64,000 nucleotides of DNA from Litoribrevibacter albus (lineage in GTDB: Bacteria; Pseudomonadota; Gammaproteobacteria; Pseudomonadales; Litoribrevibacteraceae): positions 62,001 to 126,000 of the forward strand of contig NZ_BSNM01000014.1 in the NCBI RefSeq assembly GCF_030159995.1, given 5' to 3'. Each line of letters starts with the position of its first letter. Position 1 is the stretch's first letter. Positions 56,524-64,000 of the stretch are shown one piece after another. Below the pieces are notes generated by a model, which worked only from the letters and a program-made list of their open reading frames with translations, was not told where the DNA came from and searched no databases. The position numbers and the translations under genes are program-made.

Positions 56524-58360
56524 ATCCGTCATTAGTTCACTGGTAGTGAACATTGAAGCCAATAGTGCTCGATTTCGGTCAGAACTGAAAGCATCTAAAA
56601 AAGAAGCCGGCCGTTTTGCGAAATTCTCTAAAGGGGCATTTGGTGCGGTTAAGGTTGCTGGTGCGGCTGTGGCAGCGGCTTCTGTAGCAACGGCTGGCGC
56701 TATGACAGCATTAGCTGCGTCTTCGTTTAAGTCGATTGATCCGTTAGCTAAAACCGCTGACAAGCTGGGTGTGACTACTCAGTCGTTGGTTGGGTTACGC
56801 CATGCTGCCGAGCAAACAGCAGGTATGGTGGGTGAGCAGTTTGATACTGCACTGCAGAGAATGACACGCAGAGTGTCTGAGGCAGCAATAGGAACCGGTG
56901 AAGCAAAAAATGCAATTGCTGAATTGGGGCTAGATGCTCAAAAACTGGCGGCGTTATCACCAGACGAGCAGTTCAAGCAAGTTGCGGATGCCATGCAAAA
57001 CGTGGCAAACCAAAACGACAAAGTGCGATTAGCTTTTAAGCTGTTTGATTCTGAGGGTGTGGGTCTTGTTAACACTCTGCGTCAAGGCAGCGACGGGCTT
57101 GAGGCATTTCAGCAAGAGGCTGATGCTCTTGGTTTGGCTGTTGATCGTATCGATGCCGCCAAAATCGAATTAGCAAATGACGCGGTTGATAAAGCTCAAA
57201 AAACCTTTACAGGTTTAGGTAATGCCATTGCTGTAAAAGCGGCACCTTACGTTAAAGACCTGGCTGACAGATTTACGGTAATCGTCACAGAAACCAACTT
57301 TGCTAAACGGGCAACTGACATCTTATTCGACACCCTTGTGAGCGGTGCAGGGCTGGTGGCTGATGCGTTTCATGGGTGGGAAGTCATCTTTGAAGGGTTG
57401 AAAGTTGTTTGGGCTGAACTAAAAGTCGGTTTTATGGTGGTTTCAAACGCCATTGTCAGAATTGCGGTCAATGCAGGTGAATCGATCCTTAAGGCGCTTA
57501 CATGGCCTATTCGCGAGACCTTATCTGCACTGTCTGATTATTCCGATACCGCTGCAAAAATGGCGGCAACATTGGAAGACATGACCAGCTTTGATCCGCC
57601 AGAGGTATTTAATGCAACTGCAATCCAAGAAGCTGAGAGTGCGGCCTCTACTGCAATTGACAAATTTAAAGCCAAACTTGCAGAACCAATGCCGTCCGAT
57701 GCGGTTAAGCAATGGTTTTCTGATGTAGAAGAGGCTTCTAGAGTCCAGGCAGAGAGTGCAACTAAAGCTCTGATCGGATCGCCAGAGGATGTAGCTGCTC
57801 AGTCTAAGCGAACATTGGATCAGAAGGAAAAGAATCTCAAGAAAGCAAAATCTTGGGATGAAAAGAGCAATGAAGAGCGCTTAAGTGGGCTATCTCAAAC
57901 TTTTGGCAAGATTTCCACACTTCAACAATCAGAGAACAAGAAATTAAAAGCGATTGGTAAGGCTGCTGCGATTACTCAAGCCACCATCGACGGCATTGTT
58001 GCCACCAACAAGGCGCTTACAGCCGCACCGCCCCCTTATAACTTTGTATTAGCTGGCATGGTGGGTGTTGCGTCTGCTGCAAACGTTGCGGCTATTGCGG
58101 GTATTGCGCACGGCGGTATGGATTACGTTCCAAGCGAATCAACCTACTTGTTGGACAAGGGCGAGCGGGTCTTATCTCCAAATCAAAACCGGGATTTAAC
58201 CGAATTCCTAAGCTCTAACGGTGGCGAATCACAACAGGCAGTAGAAGTAAATATCACCGCGTTTGATTCACGTAGTGTCGAAGAGGCTTTGCTAGCCAAT
58301 CGAGGCCTCATTCTTTCGATGGTTTCTCAAGCGCAGTACGACAGAGGGCGGGCGTTCTAA
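56516..58360 (+). CDS. Tape measure protein
   Basis: 614 residues. N-terminal coiled coil (VNIEANSARFRSELKASKKEAGRFAKFSKG), Ala-rich hydrophobic segments (VAGAAVAAASVATAGAMTALAA), long helices (ANQNDKVRLAFKLFDSEGVGLVNTLRQG), and the C-terminal GMVGVASAANVAAIAGIAHGGMDYVPSESTYLLDKGERVLSPNQNRDLTEFL seen in lambda-H-like proteins. It sets tail length; at roughly 0.15 nm per residue the tail would be about 90 nm (family rule, not measured). Confidence 0.94.
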   Translation: MGKSVISSLVVNIEANSARFRSELKASKKEAGRFAKFSKGAFGAVKVAGAAVAAASVATAGAMTALAASSFKSIDPLAKTADKLGVTTQSLVGLRHAAEQTAGMVGEQFDTALQRMTRRVSEAAIGTGEAKNAIAELGLDAQKLAALSPDEQFKQVADAMQNVANQNDKVRLAFKLFDSEGVGLVNTLRQGSDGLEAFQQEADALGLAVDRIDAAKIELANDAVDKAQKTFTGLGNAIAVKAAPYVKDLADRFTVIVTETNFAKRATDILFDTLVSGAGLVADAFHGWEVIFEGLKVVWAELKVGFMVVSNAIVRIAVNAGESILKALTWPIRETLSALSDYSDTAAKMAATLEDMTSFDPPEVFNATAIQEAESAASTAIDKFKAKLAEPMPSDAVKQWFSDVEEASRVQAESATKALIGSPEDVAAQSKRTLDQKEKNLKKAKSWDEKSNEERLSGLSQTFGKISTLQQSENKKLKAIGKAAAITQATIDGIVATNKALTAAPPPYNFVLAGMVGVASAANVAAIAGIAHGGMDYVPSESTYLLDKGERVLSPNQNRDLTEFLSSNGGESQQAVEVNITAFDSRSVEEALLANRGLILSMVSQAQYDRGRAF

Positions 58361-58968
58361 TGGCTCAGTTTCCTAATGTTGAGTGGGGCGGGGTAACAGT
58401 CGCTCATGTGCAGCCAGCCGTTACCAATAAGTCTCTGTCAGGTAAGCGTCAGTCGTTAATTCGTGAAGTCTCGTATTGGACCATTGAATTTACGACTCGT
58501 AACTATGAATACGACGACTTACGAGCCGTCCAGGCGTTTATCAATTCTCTGGATGGCATGTATCAGCCGTTTGATGTAGTGGTGCCGCAGGTTTCTTACA
58601 AGCGTGGCGTTGCTAGCATTGCCAACGGCTATTCGAATGTCGAGGTTTCCAGTGTTACGGACAGTAAAACGGTTGTTCTAAGACGATTAAAAGCAAACGT
58701 AGAGGATTGCTTTAAAGCGGGTGATCTAATCCGATTTGCTAATCACTCAAAGGTTTATCAAATCACTGAAAGCGTCACCAGTTCCGCGTCAGGTACAGCC
58801 ACAGTTAAGCTTCATACGGCTTTACACGTTTCAGATATAACCACAGGGACCATCGTTATTATTGATGCCGTGCCGTTTACAGTACAACTTCAACGAGACA
58901 CGCAAGAGTTCAGCTTGAAGCCAGGGTTAATTACTCGAGTTCAAGTCAATTGTATTGAGGTAGTTTAA
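58360..58968 (+). CDS. Distal tail / minor tail protein
   Basis: 202 residues. FPNVEWGGVTVAHVQPAVTNKSLSGKRQSLIREVSYWTIEFTTRNYEYDDLRAVQAFINSLDG is a beta-rich tail-tip domain found directly after the tape measure in siphophages; the C-terminus returns to strands (PFTVQLQRDTQEFSLKPGLITRVQVNCIE). Overlaps neighbours by single bases (TAATG). Confidence 0.82.
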   Translation: MAQFPNVEWGGVTVAHVQPAVTNKSLSGKRQSLIREVSYWTIEFTTRNYEYDDLRAVQAFINSLDGMYQPFDVVVPQVSYKRGVASIANGYSNVEVSSVTDSKTVVLRRLKANVEDCFKAGDLIRFANHSKVYQITESVTSSASGTATVKLHTALHVSDITTGTIVIIDAVPFTVQLQRDTQEFSLKPGLITRVQVNCIEVV

Positions 58969-59522
58969 TGCTGTCTTTATCTAGCCTGCTTCGTGCGCTT
59001 CTTAAGAAAAATCATCGCTTTTACCACACAATTGAAATCAATCTCTCTAACGGCGCCATTCGTGTTACTGATTCGGCACATGATGTTTCTTACGATGGTA
59101 ATAACTATGTGTCTGGTCCTGACCTTATTCAATTTGGCGAGCCGAAAAGCACGACCGAAATTAGATCTAATGAAATTACCGTCACTCTGTCTGCTATCGA
59201 TCCTGCCTTACGTGCTGTCGCGTTCGCGGCTGACTCTCACTACCTAAATCAACGATTGGTTTTAACCCGGCATTATTTAGACGATTCCGGTTTGCTGGTT
59301 GGCTCTATTGTTATTTTCAGCGGTGTTATCACTAAACGTGCGAGTTCGAGCGGTAATCAAGATGTTTCGATTTCATTTTCATCAGCTAGCTGGTGGGCTG
59401 CGTTTGAAAAGATGAACGGCGTTGAAACAACAAATGCAAGCCAACAACGTTGGCATCCGACAGATAAAGGGTTTGAGCATTGTCCTGCTACGGCATTAAA
59501 TATTCGATGGGGCAGTAAATAG
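58968..59522 (+). CDS. DUF2163-like minor tail protein
   Basis: 184 residues. FYHTIEINLSNGAIRVTDSAHDVSYDGNNYVSGPDLIQFGEPKSTTEIRSNEITVTLSAIDPALRAVAF is the tail-hub beta-domain pattern of lambda L / DUF2163 proteins; the C-terminal half has WHPTDKGFEHCPATALNIRWGSK. The single Cys and the missing C-terminal cluster set it apart from Fe-S lambda gpL. Precedes the J-like protein by one codon. Confidence 0.8.
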   Translation: MLSLSSLLRALLKKNHRFYHTIEINLSNGAIRVTDSAHDVSYDGNNYVSGPDLIQFGEPKSTTEIRSNEITVTLSAIDPALRAVAFAADSHYLNQRLVLTRHYLDDSGLLVGSIVIFSGVITKRASSSGNQDVSISFSSASWWAAFEKMNGVETTNASQQRWHPTDKGFEHCPATALNIRWGSK

Positions 59523-62500
59523 ATGGGATTTTTTGATAATCCGTTTAAGTCATTAGAAAAAGCTGCCAAGTTTCTTATCGACCCTGTTGTGTCTGCTCAT
59601 ATTTGGGTCGCAGATGAATTAACAAAAGAGCTGGTGGACTGGCTAGTACCTGATATTGAAATGCCTACCACGCCTGATCCTACTCGTGAGGTTATGATTC
59701 AAGGTGGGATAAAGAAGCTGCCAGTTGTTTATGGAACGCAAACCATTGGAGCTCATGCGGTGTATGCCGGCACTTGGGATGCCGACCGAGACGATGATAA
59801 GAATGATGTATTAACTATTGTTGCTTCATTCTGTGAAGGTCCTATTGATGGAATTGAGGAGGTGTTTTTTGATGATGTCTCTGAGCATGATGCACGCTTT
59901 GTAACTGGTGATATAACATGGATTGGTATTGAGCGGCACTTAGGGTACGAATCTCAACCTGCAAGTTCGTTATTAAAAACACTTGCGGCTCAACACTCAA
60001 ATACAATGCCTGAGTGGACAGATGATCACCAGCTTAATAACGTTGCTTATTGTGTCATTCAAATGGAGTATGCATCTAATCCAGCGAATGATGATGCTCA
60101 ACCGTTTACAGGCTTGCCAAACATTAAAGCTCGGATTCGCGGGCGTGTTTTCCCTGCCCTTAATGAATTCGGTTTATTTGGTAACTGGGCATACTCAGAT
60201 AACCCTGTTGAATGTTACGCGGAGTATCTAACCAATAAACGTTATGGCATGGGGTTGCCTGGTTCCGCATTTAATTGGGGTAATCTTAACGCAGCCAAGG
60301 CATTATGTGACAGCTCTGTGGAGCATTACACTGGCTCTGGGAATCATCCACTTTTCACATGTAATGGTGTAATTAAGACCGAACCTACCATTAAAAGTAA
60401 TGTTCAATTGTTGCTTCAATCAATGCGAGCGCATCCTATAGATATTCAAGGGAAACTTGGTTTGCGTATCGAAGGATCTGGCACATCAAGTTTTTCGTTC
60501 GACAAAGACAATATCATTGGTGGGATTACCACCAGTGAGGCTGGTCCGAATGACAAACACAACCGAGTAGTTGTTAAGTTCGTTAACTCACTAAATGGTT
60601 ATACAGATGACGAAGTTGTATACCCTGAAAGTGATGCGGAATATCAGTCGTTACTTTCGAACGATAATAACATCCCGAACACCAAAGAGATTGTCAGCCG
60701 GACAATTAACAATCCCTACGAAGCAATGCAGCTTGCAAGAGTAGTTCTTCTTAGGTCTCGGTTAGGTTTGGGGTGTGCATTCAAAGCAAAACCAGAATCT
60801 ATCGAAGTTGAACCGGGTGATATCGTTACCATTACCGATGAGGTGTTAGCCTGGTCTAATCGGCTGTTTAGAATCTCTGAAAAAACGGTGCATAATGATG
60901 GTACGTGTTCTTTCTCAGCTAAAGAATACGACCCTTCTATTTATAATTGGCAGGTTGGCACCCAGCGCGTCTACCCGCCGGTAGTAATCCCTGATTCGTG
61001 GCGTAATCGCCCAAACGCCCCAGTCGGTGTGCTGTTAACGCAGTCAGTTAATACTCCGAAAACCGAAGATGGGAATCTAACAACGTTAACCGCCACTGTT
61101 ACACCGCCCACGAGTGGTGCAATCTATTCGCATTCGGTGCTGGAATGGCGAAACCAGGGCGACAGCGCGTGGAATGACGTTACTGGTGCGGCCAATCCGT
61201 CGTTGGCGTGGTCGGTGGTCAATGCTCAGCAGGTCATTGAAGTGCGAGCGTATTCCGTGTCTGAGTCGGGCCAACGCAGTGTAGAAGGCGTGACGGCCAG
61301 TATTCAACTGGAAGCGTTCGAGGGGTATATCCAAGTGCCGAACGTGACGGGGTTGGAGCTGAAAGGCCAAGGCAACAACACCGAGTTCGCTGGTAAGGAT
61401 GCGGTGTTTGCGTGGCGTAAAACGTCCCATAACGATTGGTCGGCGTTAAACCAAGGCGCGGCGAATGACGGCGCGCTGGATAAATACTTTGATGCGTATG
61501 TGGTGCGCGTCTTTAACAGTCAGGGCGTGCAGCTTCGCGAAATTGAAACCACTGACAATTTCTTTACCTATACCCATGAAATGAACCTTCAGGACGGGGC
61601 GGGCCGTGCGTTCACTCTTGAAGTGCTGATGCGCTCGGTGCACAACCGCTACAGCCAGCGTACCGCTAAAATTTCGGTCAGTAACCCGTCGCCTGGGGTG
61701 GTGGAAAACGTGCAGCTTTCCGCTGGATTTAACACCGTACAGCTTGCGTTCTCGATGCCTGATGATTTGGATTTATCTGGGGTGAAGGTGTACGTCAGTG
61801 ACCAAGCCGGATTCACTGCCAGTAATGCGACGTTGGCTTACTCTGGGTTGGCGGCGTCCATGACGCTCAGTCTCAATCAAAACACCACGTACTATTTCCG
61901 GTTTGTCGCGTACGACGTGTTCGGCGATGGCGCTCTGTCAAATGAATACACCATTAAAACCCAACAGCTTAAAACCACGGATCTTGACGGCTTGGGCGAT
62001 TGGGCGACGATTAAGGACGTGGATCGGGCGTTCATTGATACGCATCTAAACGACGATGCGATTCCGTCCACCAAAATTGAGTATCTGGTGGCGTCGAAGA
62101 TTGCGGCGGGCACCATCAATGTCACGGTGGCGCTCGGTTCCGAGGGGATCATTCAGACCAATAATGGCGGGTATAAAGCCACATTAGGCGCGGTGGATTC
62201 CGGCCAAGAAAATCCCTATATCTTCCACTTTTCCGACGGTAACGACATTCCGTTTTACATCGATTCGGCGGGCAATGCGTTTTTACGTGGGCGTATCGAG
62301 GCGACGGAATTAGTGCTGTCCGATGGCTTTGTGTACAACAAAGATGATCTGAAAGGGGATAAGGGCGACGCTGGCGATAAGGGGGATCAAGGCGATCCAG
62401 GAGCACCGGGTTTGCCAGGGGATAAAGGGGATCAAGGCGATCCAGGGGCACCGGGTTTGCCAGGGGACAAGGGTGATAAAGGGGATCAGGGCGATCCCGG

Positions 62501-63521
62501 CGCGCCAGGGATGCCGGGTGCGGATGGCATGTTGCCCGCACCGGATGGGAATCCTGGGTTGTTCGCAAACAACAATTACATGGGTTACCACAACGGCTCG
62601 ACTTGGCAAAGCTACATCGGGGCCGATGGTCGCTTGTATTTGACTGGCTCAGGGTCGGCGTCGTTCGACTGGAACCCAGTAAGTAACAGTCTGACCTTGC
62701 AGGGCGCGACAATTGTCTCATCGAGCATAAAAACTTCATCGACCGGGGAGCGGGTCGAGATCAACGATTCAGACAATCGACTGCGGTTTTACAATGCCTC
62801 TAATTATTTGGTGGCGCAGTTTGGTTTCGATACGTCCGACGGTCATAACACGGTGTTGTCGTTGACGCCGCCAGCGGGTCACCGAGCGATGCGCGTAAGC
62901 ACTTCGGGTGAACAAGCTATGAACGTGTCGTCGGTTTACGACTACGCAACGGCGGCGTTTTTTAACTTCAGTGGTGAACAAGGTTCGTCAGCGGTTCAGG
63001 GGTCGCAAACCACGGGCGACGGTGTTGGGGTAAAGGCGCTGGGGCCGTCGGGAAAAATCGGTTTGGATGTCGCGCAAGGGGGGATTCACATTCAGCCGTC
63101 GGCCAAAAACTTGGCCAACCCGCAAAGCTCGATCAATGCGGAGTTGGTCGGGGCGGTGTCTCGCTTGATGTATAAGTTCGGCTCTGGAAGCACTGCGGCC
63201 GACTGGGGCACGGTGCCGGTGTTCTCATTGGAGGGGAGTTTCCCAACCCGGTTGCACGACAAAGCCAGTGGTTTTGTGTTGATCATGGGAACCTCGCTGA
63301 ACATGGCCCACGGTGCAGCGGTGGACAACTTCTATGGGGTAACCCTGAATGCCGTTTATGGGGCCTATTCCGGGGTGCTGGGTACCGATGCGCTGGCCGG
63401 TACCAGTGAATTTCGGATGAGCGCCAACACGAATAAAGTCACGATTCACCATGTGGCCAACGGTCACGCTCGCGAGGGCAGTTGTTGGTGGATGGTGGCA
63501 GGCAAAATCAACCCGATGTGA
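59523..63521 (+). CDS. J-like host-specificity tail protein with collagen-like stretch
   Basis: 1332 residues. The N-terminal half resembles lambda gpJ-like central tail fibres (VMIQGGIKKLPVVYGTQTIGAHAVYAGTWD...EGPIDGIEEVFFDDV; later NPYEAMQLARVVLLRSRLGLGCAFKAKPESIEVEPGDIVTI). Fibronectin-like domains follow (about 490-800). Residues 945-1002 are 19 Gly-X-Y triplets, and the last 330 residues are a receptor-binding or trimerisation part. Base composition shifts to GC-rich from about 60950 onward, indicating a recombinant C-terminal half. Probably recognises the host receptor. Confidence 0.92.
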   Translation: MGFFDNPFKSLEKAAKFLIDPVVSAHIWVADELTKELVDWLVPDIEMPTTPDPTREVMIQGGIKKLPVVYGTQTIGAHAVYAGTWDADRDDDKNDVLTIVASFCEGPIDGIEEVFFDDVSEHDARFVTGDITWIGIERHLGYESQPASSLLKTLAAQHSNTMPEWTDDHQLNNVAYCVIQMEYASNPANDDAQPFTGLPNIKARIRGRVFPALNEFGLFGNWAYSDNPVECYAEYLTNKRYGMGLPGSAFNWGNLNAAKALCDSSVEHYTGSGNHPLFTCNGVIKTEPTIKSNVQLLLQSMRAHPIDIQGKLGLRIEGSGTSSFSFDKDNIIGGITTSEAGPNDKHNRVVVKFVNSLNGYTDDEVVYPESDAEYQSLLSNDNNIPNTKEIVSRTINNPYEAMQLARVVLLRSRLGLGCAFKAKPESIEVEPGDIVTITDEVLAWSNRLFRISEKTVHNDGTCSFSAKEYDPSIYNWQVGTQRVYPPVVIPDSWRNRPNAPVGVLLTQSVNTPKTEDGNLTTLTATVTPPTSGAIYSHSVLEWRNQGDSAWNDVTGAANPSLAWSVVNAQQVIEVRAYSVSESGQRSVEGVTASIQLEAFEGYIQVPNVTGLELKGQGNNTEFAGKDAVFAWRKTSHNDWSALNQGAANDGALDKYFDAYVVRVFNSQGVQLREIETTDNFFTYTHEMNLQDGAGRAFTLEVLMRSVHNRYSQRTAKISVSNPSPGVVENVQLSAGFNTVQLAFSMPDDLDLSGVKVYVSDQAGFTASNATLAYSGLAASMTLSLNQNTTYYFRFVAYDVFGDGALSNEYTIKTQQLKTTDLDGLGDWATIKDVDRAFIDTHLNDDAIPSTKIEYLVASKIAAGTINVTVALGSEGIIQTNNGGYKATLGAVDSGQENPYIFHFSDGNDIPFYIDSAGNAFLRGRIEATELVLSDGFVYNKDDLKGDKGDAGDKGDQGDPGAPGLPGDKGDQGDPGAPGLPGDKGDKGDQGDPGAPGMPGADGMLPAPDGNPGLFANNNYMGYHNGSTWQSYIGADGRLYLTGSGSASFDWNPVSNSLTLQGATIVSSSIKTSSTGERVEINDSDNRLRFYNASNYLVAQFGFDTSDGHNTVLSLTPPAGHRAMRVSTSGEQAMNVSSVYDYATAAFFNFSGEQGSSAVQGSQTTGDGVGVKALGPSGKIGLDVAQGGIHIQPSAKNLANPQSSINAELVGAVSRLMYKFGSGSTAADWGTVPVFSLEGSFPTRLHDKASGFVLIMGTSLNMAHGAAVDNFYGVTLNAVYGAYSGVLGTDALAGTSEFRMSANTNKVTIHHVANGHAREGSCWWMVAGKINPM
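62355..62528 (+). repeat. Collagen-like Gly-X-Y repeat inside the tail protein gene
   Basis: 58 codons of unbroken G-X-Y (GDKGDAGDKGDQGDPGAPGL and variants), built from near-identical DNA units of GGCGATCC(A/C)GG(A/G/C)GC(A/G)CC. A triple helix is expected to trimerise the fibre. Repeat units are nearly identical, so copy number may vary between isolates. Confidence 0.9.
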
Positions 63522-63563
63522 TCACTCTTTCTTTCAGTTTCTTTTCTTCTAAACGGATTCTTT

Positions 63564-64000
63564 ATGGCGCAATACAATCAGGGCACGCTGGCGATCTCCA
63601 GCGGGGCCAGCACGGCCACAGGCAGCGGAACGAACTTCCTCGGAAACGTCGAATACGGCGATTATTTGTTGGTGTTCAATCAGTTTGGGCAATCGGTGCA
63701 CGTGGCGACTGTGACGGCGGCCACGTCGAACACGCAACTGACGTTCAGTCCGGCTTATCAGGGCAGTGATTTGGCGGGGGTGAGCTACGCCATCACCACC
63801 GACTTTACGGCGTTGAAGAATCTGGCGTTGCTGAACGACACCGACCTGGGGGCGGCGGCCTTGTTCAATCGTAACATGCTGGCAATGGAACAGGCGCTGA
63901 TCGATCAGGACGCCGTGTTAGCACAGGAGGCGGTGAAACACGCCGCTCCGTCGTCGGTGGAATTTGCCGTCCGTCGCCAAGCCAACCGAGAGCGGTACGG
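63564..64000 (+). CDS. Tail protein, 3' partial
   Basis: 145 residues to the window edge, no stop reached. MAQYNQGTLAISSGASTATG...FLGNVEYGDYLLVFNQFGQSVHVATVTAATSNTQLTFSPAYQGSDLAGVSYAITTDFT is the beta-sandwich found at the N-terminus of many tail-fibre or baseplate wedge proteins downstream of J. GC-rich like the end of the J-like gene, so it belongs to the same exchanged segment. Confidence 0.75.
   Translation, partial: MAQYNQGTLAISSGASTATGSGTNFLGNVEYGDYLLVFNQFGQSVHVATVTAATSNTQLTFSPAYQGSDLAGVSYAITTDFTALKNLALLNDTDLGAAALFNRNMLAMEQALIDQDAVLAQEAVKHAAPSSVEFAVRRQANRERY

Larger units (their letters stand above)
29740..64000. mobile_element. Lambda/HK97-type temperate siphophage prophage (left part)
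   Basis: Starts at the interrupted phosphatase gene next to an integrase and continues through excisionase, repressor/Cro switch, O/P replication genes with an iteron origin, ssb, lysozyme, terminase, HK97 head genes and long-tail genes with a G/GT frameshift and a tape measure. The right end, attR and the rest of the tail-fibre region lie beyond the window. All head and tail functions seen are full length, so the element may be functional. Confidence 0.95.

Noticed and set aside
61086-61643. Minus-strand open frames of 114 and 65 aa
   Set aside because: Shadow frames caused by the GC-rich segment of the J-like gene.
62149-62739. 196-aa minus-strand open frame rich in Pro/Leu/Arg
   Set aside because: It is the antisense of the collagen-like repeat; GC-rich repeated DNA keeps all frames open.
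63482-63769. 95-aa plus-strand frame across the end of the J-like gene
   Set aside because: Out of frame with the partial tail protein starting at 63564, which has the convincing protein sequence.
1-64000. tRNA and rRNA genes
   Set aside because: I looked for cloverleaf and rRNA-like sequence and found none; the integration site is a protein gene, not a tRNA.

Overview
The window has two parts: about 29.7 kb of ordinary chromosome, then about 34.3 kb of a temperate siphophage prophage that runs off the right edge. Chromosomal genes (lipid A/KDO genes lpxK and kdsB, Lol lipoprotein export, ExbBD, ComEC, GspAB, DinG, SelO, PilZ and GGDEF/EAL proteins) point to a free-living Gram-negative gammaproteobacterium. 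The gene set and moderate-to-low GC suggest a marine Oceanospirillales-type lineage; this is inference and I do not name a species.

Chromosome, 1-29750: a membrane c-di-GMP phosphodiesterase cut by the left edge; a 49-aa conserved-looking small gene; a WYL regulator; an OmlA-like lipoprotein; a LysE exporter; a Tim44-like protein; a DUF1415 protein; a methyltransferase; a pentapeptide/K+-channel fusion; a PIG-L deacetylase; a cyclic-nucleotide-fold protein; a large secreted lipoprotein; gspA-gspB; dinG; selO; two exported proteins and a PilZ protein; a Lol permease with lolD; a DUF2062 protein; and comEC-exbB-exbD-lpxK-kdsB. Directly after kdsB the first codons of a low-molecular-weight tyrosine phosphatase gene are recognisable (29703). 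That gene is cut at its catalytic P-loop, which marks the left prophage end.

Prophage, left and control arm (29740-35850): integrase, excisionase and small leftward genes; a lipoprotein moron; a LuxR-type HTH protein with a membrane segment; a large CI-like repressor whose S24 catalytic Ser and Lys are both replaced; Cro; then a locus with the architecture of a C4-type antisense RNA (as in phages P1/P7) in front of an Icd/Ash-like reading frame. A 16-bp operator motif, GT(T/G)TAT-N4-ATAAAC, recurs at six places, one of them 6.3 kb from the cI-cro switch.

Prophage, replication and middle region (35846-45543): lambda O-like and P-like genes with six 16-bp iterons at about 22-bp spacing inside the O-like gene (predicted origin), a textbook LexA box in front of the ssb cluster, a VRR-NUC nuclease, a T4-type lysozyme, a second catalytic-domain-only tyrosine recombinase, an HNH nuclease, and a run of small unknown genes that includes a duplicated gene-plus-leader-hairpin module.

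Prophage, late region (45560-64000): a probable late promoter with a leader terminator, holin-like genes, an SGNH esterase, HNH endonuclease, P27-type small and large terminase, HK97-type portal/protease/capsid, connector genes, tail tube, G/GT chaperones with an A-AAA-AAC minus-one frameshift site, tape measure, distal tail proteins, a J-like host-specificity protein with a collagen-like stretch and an internal composition change, and a tail gene cut by the right edge. This is a lambda/HK97-type siphovirus, probably cos-packaging. Its induction logic seems to combine a non-cleavable repressor, an antisense RNA and a LexA-controlled promoter; that combination is the most interesting aspect of the window.
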